Assembly (NCBI GenBank): GCA_029233965.1
Contig: JARGOP010000050.1
Location: forward strand, 1 to 32,723
Length of the DNA stretch: 32,723 nucleotides
From: Verrucomicrobiales bacterium
Lineage (GTDB): Bacteria; Verrucomicrobiota; Verrucomicrobiia; Verrucomicrobiales; DEV007
Direction: 5' to 3'
Shown: positions 23,373-32,493 of the stretch, piece after piece
Layout of the letters: every line of letters begins with the position of its first letter
Numbering within the stretch: position 1 is the stretch's first letter
Notes under the pieces: generated by a model
What the model was told of the DNA's origin: nothing
Database searches by the model: none
What the model saw: the letters and a program-made list of their open reading frames with translations, nothing else
Made by a program: the position numbers and the translations under genes

Positions 23373-24764
23373 ATGATGAAGAAACCCCTCCTTCTCGCTT
23401 TTGTCCTCGCGGGCGGCCTCTCTTTTTTGATCTCCGCTGCGGAAAAGCCGAACATCATTTACATCCTCCTCGATGATGCCGGCTACGCGGACCTGAGCTG
23501 CTACGGACAGAAGAAGTTTTCGACGCCGAACATTGACCGCCTCGCGACTGAGGGGATGAAGTTCGCGGATCATTATTCGGGAAGCACGGTCTGCGCCCCG
23601 ACCCGATGCTCGCTCCTGACCGGCCTCCATACCGGTCGCACCTTTGTTCGGGGCAACCGGGAGGTGCAACCCGAAGGACAGGCTCCGATGCCGGCAGATA
23701 TTGTGACGATGCCGCGTCTTCTTGCTGAAGCGGGATACACCACCGGTGCCTTCGGGAAGTGGGGACTGGGTGCCCCGGGCTCCGTGAGCGATCCAACCGA
23801 GCATTTTGATATGTTTTACGGTTACAACTGCCAGCGACAGGCGCACGACTACTACCCGACTCACCTGTGGAAAAACAAGGAGCGCATCGAGCTGAACAAG
23901 GAGGTCTACACCCACGATCTTATCATGGATGAGGCCTTCAGCTTCGTTCGGGAAAACAAAGAGGATCCTTTTTTCATTTATCTCGCCGTTGCGATTCCCC
24001 ACGCCGCGATGCAGGTCCCCGAGCCCTACGCGAAGCCCTGGCGGGAAAAATTTCCCCAGTTTGAAGAGAAAATCGGCAGATACGCGGGAACCGAAGTGAA
24101 CAATCCGATCGCCACTTTTGCGGGCATGATGACTCTCCTCGACGACGGCGTCGGTGAGTTGCTCGCTCTCCTCGACGAACTCGATCTCGACGAGAACACG
24201 ATCGTGATGCTGAGTTCGGACAATGGGCCTCACCAGGAGGGCGGACATGAGCCTGACTTTTTCGATAGCAACGGTCCTTTCCGCGGGCACAAACGCGATC
24301 TTTCCGAAGGCGGTATCCGCACGCACATGCTCGCGCGTTGGCCCGGTAAGATTGCGCCCGGTTCCGTGACGGATCATGTCTCCGCCCACTGGGATGTCCT
24401 CCCGACGACGATGGATCTGGCTGGTGCCGGGACGCCCGCCGATATCAGTGGTATTTCTTTTCTCCCGACCTTGCTCGGGGAAGGGGGGCAGAAAGAGCAC
24501 GACTATCTCTACTGGGAGTTCTATGAGCGCGGAGGCAAAAAAGCGGCCCGCTGGGGCGACTGGAAGGCGCTTCAACTCAATGTGAATCAATCCCTCGACA
24601 GTCCGATTGAAATCTACGACCTCTCGAAAGATCCCGGTGAGGAGAACAACCTTGCCGAAGTCCGGCCCGATCTCGTAACACGGGCGAAGGAGATTTTTGC
24701 CGAGGCTCACGTCCCTTCGCCGGACTGGGAGTTCAAGAATCCAAAGCCTAAAAAAAAACAGTAA
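23373..24764 (+). CDS. secreted type I sulfatase (arylsulfatase family)
   Basis: A 463-residue exported enzyme with a signal peptide (MMKKPLLLAFVLAGG, cut near ISAAEK). PNIIYILLDDAGYADLSCYG supplies metal-binding aspartates (D34, D35). The formylglycine motif CAPTRCSLLTG has C74 as the residue oxidised by FGE or anSME. GKWGLG and SSDNGPH (about 278-284) complete the active site. It hydrolyses sulfate esters, probably of polysaccharides; the exact substrate is not readable. The protein ends NPKPKKKQ, where the Lys codons form a run of nine A. ATG 23373 or 23376 is set by the signal peptide. The imelysin-like gene starts 23 bases later. Confidence 0.95.
   Translation: MMKKPLLLAFVLAGGLSFLISAAEKPNIIYILLDDAGYADLSCYGQKKFSTPNIDRLATEGMKFADHYSGSTVCAPTRCSLLTGLHTGRTFVRGNREVQPEGQAPMPADIVTMPRLLAEAGYTTGAFGKWGLGAPGSVSDPTEHFDMFYGYNCQRQAHDYYPTHLWKNKERIELNKEVYTHDLIMDEAFSFVRENKEDPFFIYLAVAIPHAAMQVPEPYAKPWREKFPQFEEKIGRYAGTEVNNPIATFAGMMTLLDDGVGELLALLDELDLDENTIVMLSSDNGPHQEGGHEPDFFDSNGPFRGHKRDLSEGGIRTHMLARWPGKIAPGSVTDHVSAHWDVLPTTMDLAGAGTPADISGISFLPTLLGEGGQKEHDYLYWEFYERGGKKAARWGDWKALQLNVNQSLDSPIEIYDLSKDPGEENNLAEVRPDLVTRAKEIFAEAHVPSPDWEFKNPKPKKKQ
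24750..24758 (+). promoter_or_regulatory. A9 slippery run at the sulfatase 3' end
   Basis: Nine consecutive A encode three Lys codons two codons before the sulfatase stop (CCT AAA AAA AAA CAG TAA). It contains the A-AAA-AAA heptamer. Slipping back by one base enters the imelysin frame, which is open from 24752 (stop TAA at 24749-24751) and would read KKK-TVSPESVLRGV. Runs of nine or more A are known sites of transcriptional slippage in bacteria. Whether slippage occurs here is inference. Confidence 0.4.
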
Positions 24765-24787
24765 GCCCTGAGTCGGTTCTGCGTGGT

Positions 24788-25849
24788 GTGGTGAAACACT
24801 ACGCTGATCTCGTTTATCTCAGCTATGCGGAAGCGCTCCGGGCTGCGGAGTTGCTGGAATTTGTTCTCAAGGAGTTCGTCAATAATCCGACGGCAGAGAC
24901 CTTCGCGGCAGCCAGAGAGGAGTGGATCGCGTCGCGGCGCCCCTACCTTCAGACCGAAGCCTTTCGGTTCTATGCCGGTCCGATCGATGATAAGGACGGG
25001 CCCGAGCCGATGATTAACGGTTGGCCAATGGATGAATATCACATCGACTACATCGATGGCGCTCCCATGGGCGGATTGATCAACACTCCGGAGGATTACC
25101 CTGACATTACCAAAGAGTTGATCGCCAGTCTCAATGAGAAAGCCGGCGAGACGGCGATCACTTCGGGCTATCATGCGATTGAGTTTCTCCTCTGGGGACA
25201 GGACTGGAATGACGACGGTCCCGGCGACCGGCCGGTGACCGACTACACCAGCGCGCCGAATGCGGATCGTCGCGGTGCTTATCTTCTCGCCTGCGCTGAT
25301 CTCCTCACGGATCACCTTTCCGAACTGGTCGCCGAGTGGGCTCCGGACCGCAGTGATAATTACCGGGCTGAGTTTGTGGCCACTGATCCCGCCAAACCGG
25401 TGCGCGCGATTCTCTACGGCTTGCACGCTCTCAGTGGAAAAGAACTTGCAGGGGAGCGCCTACTCGTCGCCTGGGACACGCAGGATCAGGAAGACGAGCA
25501 CAGCTGCTTCAGCGACACGACACATCAGGACGCCTACTACGACGCCATCGGAATCCAGAATGTGTATCGCGGCTCCTATCGGTCCGAGGAAGGGGAGGCG
25601 ATCAGCGGCACCGGCGTCCGCGCTCTTGTGAGGACGTTCTTCCCGGACGAAGTGGAGTCATTCGACGGGAAAATGGTGGAGATCATCCAGCGACTGAAAG
25701 CGATTCCGCAGCCCTTTGATCAGGCGATTATCGGTGATGACGACGCGCCCGGTCGAAAAGCGATCCTCGCCGCAGTAGAGTCACTGGAAGACTTTGCGGC
25801 GATGATCTCCCGGCTCGATCATGCCGTCCTTGCCTTCAGTCAGAACTGA
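24788..25849 (+). CDS. imelysin-like (M75 / ICMP-like) protein lacking a signal peptide
   Basis: A 353-residue protein of the imelysin fold, iron-regulated periplasmic or outer-membrane proteins of uncertain function. The first helix HYADLVYLSYAEALRAA, YLQTEAFRFYAGPIDD and the GxHxIEF motif (GYHAIEFLLWG, 127-137) are clear, as are DRRGAYLLACADLL and GTGVRAL in the second repeat. The start is uncertain: GTG 24788 or 24791 are the only usable codons before the first conserved helix, without Shine-Dalgarno, and no signal peptide precedes it, unlike typical members. The frame stays open upstream to the A9 run at the sulfatase end, -1 to that gene. It may depend on coupling or slippage. It converges with the next minus-strand gene. 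Confidence 0.85.
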   Translation: MVKHYADLVYLSYAEALRAAELLEFVLKEFVNNPTAETFAAAREEWIASRRPYLQTEAFRFYAGPIDDKDGPEPMINGWPMDEYHIDYIDGAPMGGLINTPEDYPDITKELIASLNEKAGETAITSGYHAIEFLLWGQDWNDDGPGDRPVTDYTSAPNADRRGAYLLACADLLTDHLSELVAEWAPDRSDNYRAEFVATDPAKPVRAILYGLHALSGKELAGERLLVAWDTQDQEDEHSCFSDTTHQDAYYDAIGIQNVYRGSYRSEEGEAISGTGVRALVRTFFPDEVESFDGKMVEIIQRLKAIPQPFDQAIIGDDDAPGRKAILAAVESLEDFAAMISRLDHAVLAFSQN

Positions 25850-25859
25850 GGTGGCGCGG

Positions 25860-27059
25860 TCATTGATCCTTTGAGCCGTCGCCGTCCGCATCGACCACTC
25901 CTGAAAAAGGGTGCCCTGTGACGGCTTCCCAGGCGATTTCCCGAAAGACACGATCCAGTTCCGGTCCCGGGAAATCCGACTCCGGCGTAAAGTTGACCTT
26001 CTCTTCGATCAGGGCGGGAGACTTCCCGTACATGGTGGCGTAAAAGACATAGCCTTCGAGCCGGTCAAAACCGGGGCCGAGGTGACCGAGTTGATCGCGC
26101 CACAGCGAACGCTCTTTTCCGCCGATGACGGTGTGGATCCCCTCTACGCCCGGGAGTTCACCCCGGATTTGTCGTTTGGCCGCGAGGACCATCGCATCCG
26201 AGGTCGGGAGAATGAAGACTTTGTCGGGGTAACTTTCTCTCAGAGTATTTGCCAGGGCTGTGTAGAGCTCACGCTTTTCTTTTCCGATCCGGTCGAGAAC
26301 CTCATCGGTGAAAAAATCCTCGGACTCCGGATTCTCTCCCAGCTGAAAAAGCTGAGGCCAGGCATCGGAAAGATAGAACTTCATCGCGGGGTGATACTTC
26401 AGACAGAAATTGATCCAGCAGGAGTAGTATTCCGGGCGGTCGTTGAAATAGGGCCCCCACATCATCGCCTCCCACTCCGCATTCGCGATCGAAGCGAGGA
26501 GCCGGGGAAGAGGGCGGCCGTCAAATTCGAAGATCCCGTTTTCCTGCTCCCACTTGTAGCGGGCGCTTCCGGTGATGCCTCCTCCCGTATGGGTGAAGAG
26601 AGGCTGTTCGAATCCCGCAGCCTTGCAGATCTGGGGAAACGTCCGGTATCCCGGGGCCATGAAGCTGTGACCGGTTCCGACAATGCGTAGCGCTCCGCTT
26701 TCGGGTTTATCAAACGAGGTCACCGGCTCCCATTTGTCGCCGATGCGCCCGGCATAGACGGCGGCGATTTTCTCCGGGGAAAGGTGGGAAACGGCGTGTT
26801 CCGGAAAGCGTTCCTGCTCCCATCCGGGATCGACTTTGAATTCACGGGGAGCGCCCGGGTTGCGCCCCTTTGCCTTTCCTCTCTGAAGCTTATCCCGATA
26901 GGCAAGCGCCTCTTCGACGGTGAGCTTTCCGTCCCTGTTGGTGTCGGCTTCGGGAAACCGTTTCAGCCATGACTCGAGTTGCGCCGGCGATGGTGATTGT
27001 GCCGGTGCGACCTGGGTGATCAGCAAGATACAAAGAAGGAGGAAGGAGCAGCGTTTCAT
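25860..27059 (-). CDS. secreted EF-hand protein with SGNH-like body
   Basis: A 399-residue exported protein with a signal peptide (MKRCSFLLLCILLITQVAPA). An EF-hand loop follows directly (DTNRDGKLTVEE, D39-E50). The main domain begins RIVGTGHSFMAPGYRTFPQI, resembling block I of SGNH hydrolases, with HTGGGITGS, WEAMMWGPYF, and YHPAMKFYLSDAWPQ after it; the match is loose and catalytic residues are not assigned with certainty. The C-terminus has a second Ca-like loop, DADGDGSKD. It follows the DUF1080 gene by 39 bases on the same strand, so the two are probably cotranscribed and may act on the same carbohydrate. Confidence 0.8.
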   Translation of the reverse strand: MKRCSFLLLCILLITQVAPAQSPSPAQLESWLKRFPEADTNRDGKLTVEEALAYRDKLQRGKAKGRNPGAPREFKVDPGWEQERFPEHAVSHLSPEKIAAVYAGRIGDKWEPVTSFDKPESGALRIVGTGHSFMAPGYRTFPQICKAAGFEQPLFTHTGGGITGSARYKWEQENGIFEFDGRPLPRLLASIANAEWEAMMWGPYFNDRPEYYSCWINFCLKYHPAMKFYLSDAWPQLFQLGENPESEDFFTDEVLDRIGKEKRELYTALANTLRESYPDKVFILPTSDAMVLAAKRQIRGELPGVEGIHTVIGGKERSLWRDQLGHLGPGFDRLEGYVFYATMYGKSPALIEEKVNFTPESDFPGPELDRVFREIAWEAVTGHPFSGVVDADGDGSKDQ

Positions 27060-27098
27060 GATTCAGTCAAAGGATGGCGGAAGGTGGAGAAATCCTTC

Positions 27099-27893
27099 TC
27101 ACTCTTCCAGCTCCAAAACCTCAACTTTCCGGAACTCAACGGGATGACTCTCGGACTGGAGCGAGATTGTTCCCGCGGAAAGTTCGATTGTCCCTCCGGC
27201 CTTTTCGATCAATTCCGCTGCCTGCGGGTGTGTCGCGTCGAGTATCGGCTTCTGGTATTCGAGGACGACCTCGCCTCCGGCGATATGCCGGATGACCTCG
27301 TTTCCACGCACTTCGATTTCAACGGTGACCCAGTCGTCTCCAGGAAACGTCTTTGAGCTGGAACTGACGCAATGTTTCCTGATCAGTTCACCCTCCATGA
27401 AGACATGCGTTCCCGGGGTGCAGAGGTTGGCATTGGTGCGCTCCGCCTTGCCGTCGCCGCCGAGAAGTTGAACTTCGATTGAGACGGGGAAGTCCTGATC
27501 CAGTACCATCGTTGCGGGATCCTGACCGTGCACCATGACGCCGCTGTTCCGGAACGCCCAGCCCGGCCCGCCTTTGACCTGATCGCCGATGAAGCGGTAT
27601 TCAAGACGAAGCCGGTAGTTTGAGAAAGGAGTTTCATAGAAGAGGTGGCCGAAGGTTTCTTTGAACTCGTCGTAATTTTCGTAGCCGACTTTCAAGAGTC
27701 CGTCTTCGACCCGGAAGGTTTCACGGGGATCCTCACCGTAATTTTCAAAGCGAATCTTCGGAGTCCAGCCGGAGAGATCCTTTCCATTGAATAGAGGAAT
27801 CCACTTTTCCTCCGCATCGGCGAACGAGAGGAAAATGAAGAGTGCCGGGAAAAAAGAGAGCAGTCGCAGTGGGGGAATCGTAAATGGAACCAT
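27099..27893 (-). CDS. secreted DUF1080 protein (3-keto-disaccharide hydrolase type)
   Basis: A 264-residue exported protein with a signal peptide (MVPFTIPPLRLLSFF, cut near SFADAE). The mature start EKWIPLFNGKDLSGWTPK is the hallmark of DUF1080 (PF06439), a concanavalin-like beta-sandwich. FRVEDGLLKVGYE, YRLRLEYRF, WAFRNSGVMVHGQ and VEIEVRGNEVIRHIAGGEVVLEYQ follow in the family order. Some members cleave 3-keto-glycosides; others only bind. ATG 27893 begins the signal peptide; the frame extends 41 codons further without such character. It is first in a two-gene operon with the EF-hand protein. Confidence 0.9.
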   Translation of the reverse strand: MVPFTIPPLRLLSFFPALFIFLSFADAEEKWIPLFNGKDLSGWTPKIRFENYGEDPRETFRVEDGLLKVGYENYDEFKETFGHLFYETPFSNYRLRLEYRFIGDQVKGGPGWAFRNSGVMVHGQDPATMVLDQDFPVSIEVQLLGGDGKAERTNANLCTPGTHVFMEGELIRKHCVSSSSKTFPGDDWVTVEIEVRGNEVIRHIAGGEVVLEYQKPILDATHPQAAELIEKAGGTIELSAGTISLQSESHPVEFRKVEVLELEE

Positions 27894-28167
27894 CACAGTG
27901 GCTTCGAGTATAGGGTGATTTTTTGCGGTCTTCCAGTCCCGATAAAAGTCCCTGCGCCCCCGTTCGTGCAGCGTCACGATGCAGCCGCTCGTCGCGAAGT
28001 AACTCTCAAGTTTCATTGCGCGAGTAAGCAGGCTGCACGCTCTGGCCGGGTTCTGATTTAACTTCGTTGCTCATTCCGACACTCTGCGGAGGGGCCACGT
28101 GTCGAGTTCATGAAAAGGGTGCATTCCCGATGGTGATGAACCGGACCGGATCTGTCCTCAACTGGAT

Positions 28168-31100
28168 TCAAGATTCCTCGATGAGGAGAGATTTTAGCTG
28201 ATCAACCGTGAGCTTTGTGGCAGCGTCGGTGCCGGACAGGAGCGAGTCGGCGAGTTCTCTTTTCCGGTGATGTAAGGAGACGATCTTTTCCTCGATTGTG
28301 TTTGCGGCGACAATGCGGTAAATCGTGACCGGTCTCGTCTGACCGATGCGGTGGGCGCGGTCACTGGCTTGATCCTCGACAGCCGGATTCCACCAGGGGT
28401 CCATGTGGATGACGTAGTCGGCGGCGGTCAGGTTGAGGCCGAAGCCGCCTGCTTTGAGCGAGATGAGAAAGACATCGCCGTCGCCGGACTGAAAGGCGTC
28501 GATAGCGGTTTTCCGTTTTTTCGGGGAAGTCGATCCGTCGAGATACTGATAGGAGACGCCCTCTTCGTCGAGGTGCTCCCGGAGGAGGGAGAGGTGATCG
28601 ACAAACTGGGAAAAAACGAGGACTTTGTGGTCGTTCGAGAGGAGTTCTTCGAGGGTGTTGCGAAACACTTTCAGCTTGGAACTTGCGGGGGCGTTGACCG
28701 GATCGATCATCGCCGGGTTGCAACAGGCGCGGCGGAGTTTCATGAGTTCGGCAAGAATGCGAACGGCCCCTTTTTCATCGGCGTGAGTGTCCATCATCTC
28801 AACCGCGTTGCGTCGGATCGCTTCGTAGAAGGCAGTCTCTTCATCGGACAGCTCGACTTTCAGCGTGATCTCGGTTTTCTCAGGGAGATCGCGAAGAACG
28901 TCGCTTTTGAGGCGTCGCAGAATGAACGGATTGATGAGACGGCGGAGCCGGTCCCGCGTCTCGGCGTGCTGCTGTTGTTCGATGGGAACGGCGAACTTCT
29001 TTTGAAAGCGGCTCACGTTTCCGAGGAGGCCCGGCTGGATGAAGTGAAAGAGGTTGTAGAGTTCTTCGAGATGGTTCTCGATCGGGGTGCCGGTGGTGAT
29101 GAGTCGGAACCGTGCCCGGAGCCGGATCGCCGCTTTGTAGCGAAGGGTTTCGCGATTTTTGATCGCCTGGGCTTCATCAATGACGACGGTGTTCCACTCG
29201 ATCCCGGCGAAAAGATCGGCTTCACTCTGAAGCAGTCCGTAGGTCACAATGACGAGATCCCGGGGTCCGAGTTCCCCGAGGAGCTCGGAACGGTTCGGAC
29301 CGCGAAACACTTTGAGGTTCAGGGTCGGTGCGAATCGCAGCGTTTCATCGGCCCAGTTCGAGGCCACGGAAACGGGGGCGACAATGAGGGCGGGACCGTC
29401 GGCGGCGCGGCGAAGGAGGAGCGCCAGCGCCTGGACGGTTTTTCCGAGTCCCATGTCATCGGCCAGACAGGCTCCTCCGGTCCAGTGCGCGAGGCGGGCG
29501 AGCCATTCAAATCCTTCGTTCTGATAGGGTCTCAGCTCCGCCTGAAGCGTGGGCGGGATCTTGGGACGGAGGCGGCCGGCTTCCTCCAGTTTTTCGAGCC
29601 GCTTTTTCCAGGCCGGGTTGGTGGTTGCCCCGGCCTCGACCGCGAGATCTTCGATGAGATGAGCGGTGAGCGTCGGCAGTTGGTAGACTCCGTTATCACC
29701 GGTGGGTTCCTCACGTGCGAGGGCACCGATGTCGCGAATTTGTCGACGGAGGCGTTCCGTAAGGGCAAGATACTGCCCGTCGTCGAGCCGGATAAACCGG
29801 GAGGCGATGCTGCTGTCCATGAGCCGGAGGAGATTCTGCATCGTGAGCACGGTGTTCTCATCGACTTGCAATTCTCCACTCGCTTCGAGCCAGTCGCTCT
29901 TGCTGTTGAGGCGGAGGGAAAACGATTCCGCTCCCGCGAGCGCCTTGAGGGTGAGGGCTTCTCCATCGGGCCACTCCACAACGGGCTTCGAATCTGCGGG
30001 CATTTCACGGATCTCGAGGAGAAGCTGAAGGCAGCTCTCGAGGTCAGTGAGGGTCCATACGGTATTATTTTCGTTCCGGCGGGAAGAGAGGATTTCCGAG
30101 TGAGCGACGAGGTTCTTGAGAGACCGGCTTTCTTCTTTGAGGTCTCGAACTGCGCGGACGGGACCGTCGTCGTCTCTGCCGAAGACGGCTTCGCTCCCAT
30201 GGCCCGGAGCGAAGCCCGGGCCATCGGGGCCGAGAGGTTGAACCCTCGCAGTCACGATGAGGCCTTCCCCCTGAGGCATCATTCGCAGGTAGAGCGTTTC
30301 CCCGGCGGCAATTTCACGGGCTCCCTCGGCCGAGGTCGCGGCGGCGTCTCCTTCGACGCGGATCGATCCGGAGAGTGCTCCGAGCACAGCGCCGAGCCGC
30401 TCCCTCGCTTCAACCGGAAACTCCCGCGACCGTGGCGTCGGGAAGGTGAGGCACATGTCGTGAAGGGTTTTGGTGATGACGCAATATTCGAGGACGTCGT
30501 TCTGGAGGGGTGCGAAGTACACTTCGCCTACGTCGAAGGCGGTGGAAAAAGGATGAATCTGAAGTGAGAGGACTCCTTTTTTGCTTTCGGTCAGGGCGAT
30601 GGACGGCTCGATCTCAACGATGCGGGCCGGTCTCGCCAGATTTGGTTTTTCATCAGCCAGATAGACGGCGGGATGATCCACGAGATAGGAAAGGACGCCA
30701 CTGATGCTGGTCGTTATGTCGTCCATCCCATATCCACTCCAGCGGTTTCGGTGGTTGTTTTCAAACGTTTCGATGATCTTCCGGTCAGCCCGGGATAGAT
30801 GTTCCCACCCGCGAAAATGATCGAAGAGACGGTGCAGTGAAACCTTTTTTGGAACGCTCCATTTGCCGGATTTCAGCAGAGTCCGTTCGAAGGGCAGGAG
30901 GTGGTATTCCGAGCCGTAGTAGCTTTTCTCCAGCCCCCAGAGAAATTGCTTATTTCCGCCTCCGGAAGTTGCCGTCGCGACCGCACTTTCTCCGGTCGCG
31001 GCGATGAGCGACTCCAGGGTGGCAATGGACTTTTCCCATGCCGGAACCGGAGTCGCGAGATCAATGAGTGGTACCGGGGCAAAGGAGAGACTGCTCCGGA

Positions 31101-32490
31101 TTTTTTCAGCGAGTTCTCCTGCCTTTGTCGCTTCGTCTTCATTTTGGCTGATCGCGGAGACGAGGTGAGACGCCTCCATTTCGATCCAGGTATAGCCATG
31201 CTCCCCGGCGCGTTTCACGTATTCGAGCAGCGAAGGGACGATCAACTTTTCATTTTCGACGAGAAGTTCGGGAACGGTCCAGTGAACGCTGAGAAGGGAG
31301 AGGAGATCACTGAAAATTTCGTCATAACCTTTGATGAATCGGGCAATCAGGAAACGGCACATTTCCTCGATCCGGGTTTCTTCGTGAAGCGACTGTAGTC
31401 TGAGAAACCCGCTGATCTGATCGAGAGCATAGACACCGAGATCACTCCCCAACTCCTTCCCCCAGGGCAGGAAACGATTGGCTTTCGTCAACGCAGCAGG
31501 ATCTCCTGATCGGATCAAGCCAAGGAGGGCAAAAGGCGAGGAAAGACCGCCCGGGTACGCCTTTTTCTTCCTCGTTCCCTCGACAAGAGCCGCCATCGCC
31601 TGTTCATAGCGGACAAGAACCTCCTTGTCCTCTCCGCGCAGGAAGGCGAGCCATGCTTTGAGTGCCGAGCCGTAGGCTTTGCCGAGCGGGTCATTCTCCG
31701 AGAGAAGGGCCTCCGCGAACCTGTTCGCTTCTTTAAAATTGCCGCGCAGAACTTCCAATTCCCCGCAGTTGCGGAGAGAATGAAGAAAGCGGTCTTGATC
31801 GAGGAAACTGACTAGTTTTGCCGGGTCGTTCAATTCGGATATCGTTTCTTCGAAGGCGACTTTGCTGAGGTATCCTGCGAATTGATCCGAGAAATGGCTG
31901 AAGACCTTCCAGTCAAACTGGTCGACGAGAAAGGTGGCGATGGAGTATTTTAAGTCTGCCACCTTACTCTGATTCATGAACGCTTCGACTTCCCCCCACT
32001 GTTCCGTGAAGCAGTATCCGAAGCAGAGAGAGAGGGTAGAGAGTTCGTTCGTGATCGGATCGTATCCGCCGTAAAAGCGATATCTTCGTTGGCGCGAGTT
32101 CTCGTCGTGCTGAGTCCGGCGGGAGAACACGGCCTTTCGCATTTCTTTCGGGTCGGCTTCGGACCAATCCTTCAAAGTGGCAACCACGAGGGATCGTTTC
32201 ATCCAGACGCCGGAGAGTGATCGGTTGACGGGTGGTTCGACTGCGCCCCATCCTTTGAGACGCTTCATTGCAGCACTGATCCTAATGCCGGTGAGCCGCG
32301 TTCCTTTTTCGTCGGTAATCAGATGCAGGGCGGCCATTTCATCCTGCCAGGCTCTTTGTCCCATCGCAGTGCCGCTGAGTGCCATGGTGCGGGCGAGATT
32401 CAGCGTCTCCTTTGCGGCACTCTTGAGGAGCTCGGGAAAATTGGGAGCCTCGAGTTCACAAAAATCCAGTTCAATACCGTCAGTTCCCAT
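28168..32490 (-). CDS. large SNF2-family DNA-translocase/helicase with unknown N-terminal region
   Basis: About 1440 residues. The C-terminal third is a complete SNF2 motor: AELRPYQNEGFEWL (Q-like motif), ADDMGLGKTVQALAL (Walker A, about 1010-1025), APVSVASNW, VIDEAQAIKN (motif II, about 1105), TGTPIENHLEEL, LILRRLKSDVL-like segment, KVLVFSQF, LISLKAGGFGLNLTAADYV and DRAHRIGQTRPV (motif VI, about 1375). The N-terminal 900 residues hold helical repeats reminiscent of TPR or HEAT (about 150-480) and further mixed regions I cannot assign. It lacks endonuclease motifs I can see. ATG 32490 follows a GTG at 32493. It could remodel nucleoprotein complexes. It stands alone on the minus strand. Confidence 0.92.
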   Translation of the reverse strand: MGTDGIELDFCELEAPNFPELLKSAAKETLNLARTMALSGTAMGQRAWQDEMAALHLITDEKGTRLTGIRISAAMKRLKGWGAVEPPVNRSLSGVWMKRSLVVATLKDWSEADPKEMRKAVFSRRTQHDENSRQRRYRFYGGYDPITNELSTLSLCFGYCFTEQWGEVEAFMNQSKVADLKYSIATFLVDQFDWKVFSHFSDQFAGYLSKVAFEETISELNDPAKLVSFLDQDRFLHSLRNCGELEVLRGNFKEANRFAEALLSENDPLGKAYGSALKAWLAFLRGEDKEVLVRYEQAMAALVEGTRKKKAYPGGLSSPFALLGLIRSGDPAALTKANRFLPWGKELGSDLGVYALDQISGFLRLQSLHEETRIEEMCRFLIARFIKGYDEIFSDLLSLLSVHWTVPELLVENEKLIVPSLLEYVKRAGEHGYTWIEMEASHLVSAISQNEDEATKAGELAEKIRSSLSFAPVPLIDLATPVPAWEKSIATLESLIAATGESAVATATSGGGNKQFLWGLEKSYYGSEYHLLPFERTLLKSGKWSVPKKVSLHRLFDHFRGWEHLSRADRKIIETFENNHRNRWSGYGMDDITTSISGVLSYLVDHPAVYLADEKPNLARPARIVEIEPSIALTESKKGVLSLQIHPFSTAFDVGEVYFAPLQNDVLEYCVITKTLHDMCLTFPTPRSREFPVEARERLGAVLGALSGSIRVEGDAAATSAEGAREIAAGETLYLRMMPQGEGLIVTARVQPLGPDGPGFAPGHGSEAVFGRDDDGPVRAVRDLKEESRSLKNLVAHSEILSSRRNENNTVWTLTDLESCLQLLLEIREMPADSKPVVEWPDGEALTLKALAGAESFSLRLNSKSDWLEASGELQVDENTVLTMQNLLRLMDSSIASRFIRLDDGQYLALTERLRRQIRDIGALAREEPTGDNGVYQLPTLTAHLIEDLAVEAGATTNPAWKKRLEKLEEAGRLRPKIPPTLQAELRPYQNEGFEWLARLAHWTGGACLADDMGLGKTVQALALLLRRAADGPALIVAPVSVASNWADETLRFAPTLNLKVFRGPNRSELLGELGPRDLVIVTYGLLQSEADLFAGIEWNTVVIDEAQAIKNRETLRYKAAIRLRARFRLITTGTPIENHLEELYNLFHFIQPGLLGNVSRFQKKFAVPIEQQQHAETRDRLRRLINPFILRRLKSDVLRDLPEKTEITLKVELSDEETAFYEAIRRNAVEMMDTHADEKGAVRILAELMKLRRACCNPAMIDPVNAPASSKLKVFRNTLEELLSNDHKVLVFSQFVDHLSLLREHLDEEGVSYQYLDGSTSPKKRKTAIDAFQSGDGDVFLISLKAGGFGLNLTAADYVIHMDPWWNPAVEDQASDRAHRIGQTRPVTIYRIVAANTIEEKIVSLHHRKRELADSLLSGTDAATKLTVDQLKSLLIEES

Positions 32491-32493
32491 CAC

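Noticed and set aside
23253-24710. 485-codon minus-strand frame
   Set aside because: Antisense of the sulfatase, whose active-site motifs are intact.
28351-30567. 738-codon plus-strand frame
   Set aside because: Antisense of the SNF2 gene, whose motifs are unmistakable; composition is that of a shadow frame.
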